In this document: piece by piece, positions 63,535-64,000 of the stretch
Position numbering within the stretch: the first letter of the stretch is position 1
How the letters are laid out: every line of letters begins with the position of its first letter
NCBI GenBank assembly: GCA_013214065.1
Contig: JABSPK010000002.1
Coordinates: 1-64,000 of the forward strand
Reading direction: 5' to 3'
DNA: 64,000 nt
Source of the DNA: Flavobacteriaceae bacterium
GTDB lineage: Bacteria; Bacteroidota; Bacteroidia; Flavobacteriales; Flavobacteriaceae
Translations under genes and position numbers: made by a program
Notes under the pieces: generated by a model
Databases searched by the model: none
What the model saw: only the letters and a program-made list of their open reading frames with translations
What the model was told of the DNA's origin: nothing

Positions 63535-64000
63535 ATGAACAAGTTATTAGTTATTTATGGGTGTATGATACTAGGTACATCACTCATAGCAAAAGAACAA
63601 GAAAGTACGGTCACCGGACCCATGGTGAACACCAATTTGGAAGTGATCGGTACCACAGTTGAAGGTTTAGCGACATCAGGTTTAGATGTCGAGTTGGAAG
63701 AGGCTCCGTTGTTGCTGACAAAAGTGACCATTAATGAGCCCGAAGTGTTGGAAACGGATGAAATAGCGTTCCTTGAAATCGAAGAAGAGGTGGATTTAGG
63801 TTTTGATACCGCCGACTATCTTCCTGAAGGTTTCAGTCCTTATGAAAGTTATTTTGATTTGAATTCCATCATATTCGTCGAAGTTGAAACTGAAGAGCTC
63901 GGGTACGACACCAGTTCGTATCTACCCGAAGGATTCGATGCCTATGCAGAAGTAATCGATCTGCGTACCATCAACTTCATGGAAGAGGAAGAAGAAATCG
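63535..64000 (+). CDS. Secreted acidic protein with 34-residue tandem repeats (cut by window edge)
   Basis: The ATG at 63535 opens a frame that is still open at the window end (155 residues seen). A signal peptide (about 1-19, LVIYGCMILGTSLIA) precedes an acidic mature part. Two copies of a 34-residue unit lie at about residues 87-120 and 121-154: D/E-L-G-F/Y-D-T, then YLPEGF, then I-x-F and an acidic end, repeated every 102 bases. More copies may follow outside the window. The protein diverges from the large metalloprotease gene. I do not recognise a family; a surface or matrix role is a guess. Confidence 0.75.
   Translation, partial: MNKLLVIYGCMILGTSLIAKEQESTVTGPMVNTNLEVIGTTVEGLATSGLDVELEEAPLLLTKVTINEPEVLETDEIAFLEIEEEVDLGFDTADYLPEGFSPYESYFDLNSIIFVEVETEELGYDTSSYLPEGFDAYAEVIDLRTINFMEEEEEI

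Overview
The window looks like chromosome of a marine-type Flavobacteriaceae (Bacteroidota). The grounds are: promoters of the Bacteroidota form TTG-N17-23-TAnnTTTG; a GLPGLI protein beside a TonB-family barrel; a FecI/FecR/TonB-receptor set; DUF4230, DUF4136, DUF5367 and DUF5117-type proteins; and many lipoproteins with short N-termini. No rRNA genes, CRISPR arrays or prophage structural genes were seen. Genus cannot be fixed from the sequence alone.

Region 1 (1-4640) is a decayed, visibly AT-richer accessory patch on the 3' side of an initiator tRNA-Met gene (4761-4833, minus). It holds three IS3-family pieces, a frameshifted serine hydrolase whose last codons come from an IS end, a frameshifted tyrosine integrase carrying all the catalytic residues in its second half, and a small zinc-ribbon protein. 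It reads as the wreck of a tRNA-associated island.

Region 2 (4998-25987) is mostly core housekeeping: an alanine/sodium symporter, era, der, a LemA/TPM/TPM membrane set, a MerR regulator coupled to an M23 peptidase, alaS, DUF4230 and M61 peptidase genes, an aromatic amino acid hydroxylase with a DUF3291 gene facing an Lrp/AsnC regulator, an ACC deaminase-like enzyme, a glucosaminidase-LysM protein and hemL.

Region 3 (26015-42680) is envelope biology. A FecI-type sigma factor, FecR anti-sigma and a TonB receptor with an N-terminal signalling domain are followed by a lipoprotein SGNH hydrolase and a NylB-like serine hydrolase. Next comes a three-gene plus-strand unit: a membrane-anchored transglutaminase-like protein with an intact Cys-His-Asp set, an ATP-grasp ligase, and a predicted outer-membrane barrel. 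A GLPGLI protein with its outer-membrane barrel partner follows.

Region 4 (41964-64000) is a set of catabolic and stress genes: a Nudix-type sugar regulator and a divergent GH3 glycosidase sharing a compact double-operator promoter, a matrixin, a vanadium-haloperoxidase-like PAP2 enzyme, an AraC regulator with a predicted direct-repeat site before a DUF5367/DUF1772/NmrA-like operon, a sarcosine-oxidase-type flavoenzyme, an MDR dehydrogenase, hydrolases, an MFS transporter, a bestrophin, a large zinc metalloprotease, and at the right edge a secreted acidic protein with 34-residue repeats.

Three genes (2440, about 3555 and 19376) are broken by small frameshifts, two of them in A runs, so base-level sequencing error has to be excluded before they are called pseudogenes. 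No intergenic stretch exceeds about 300 bases.
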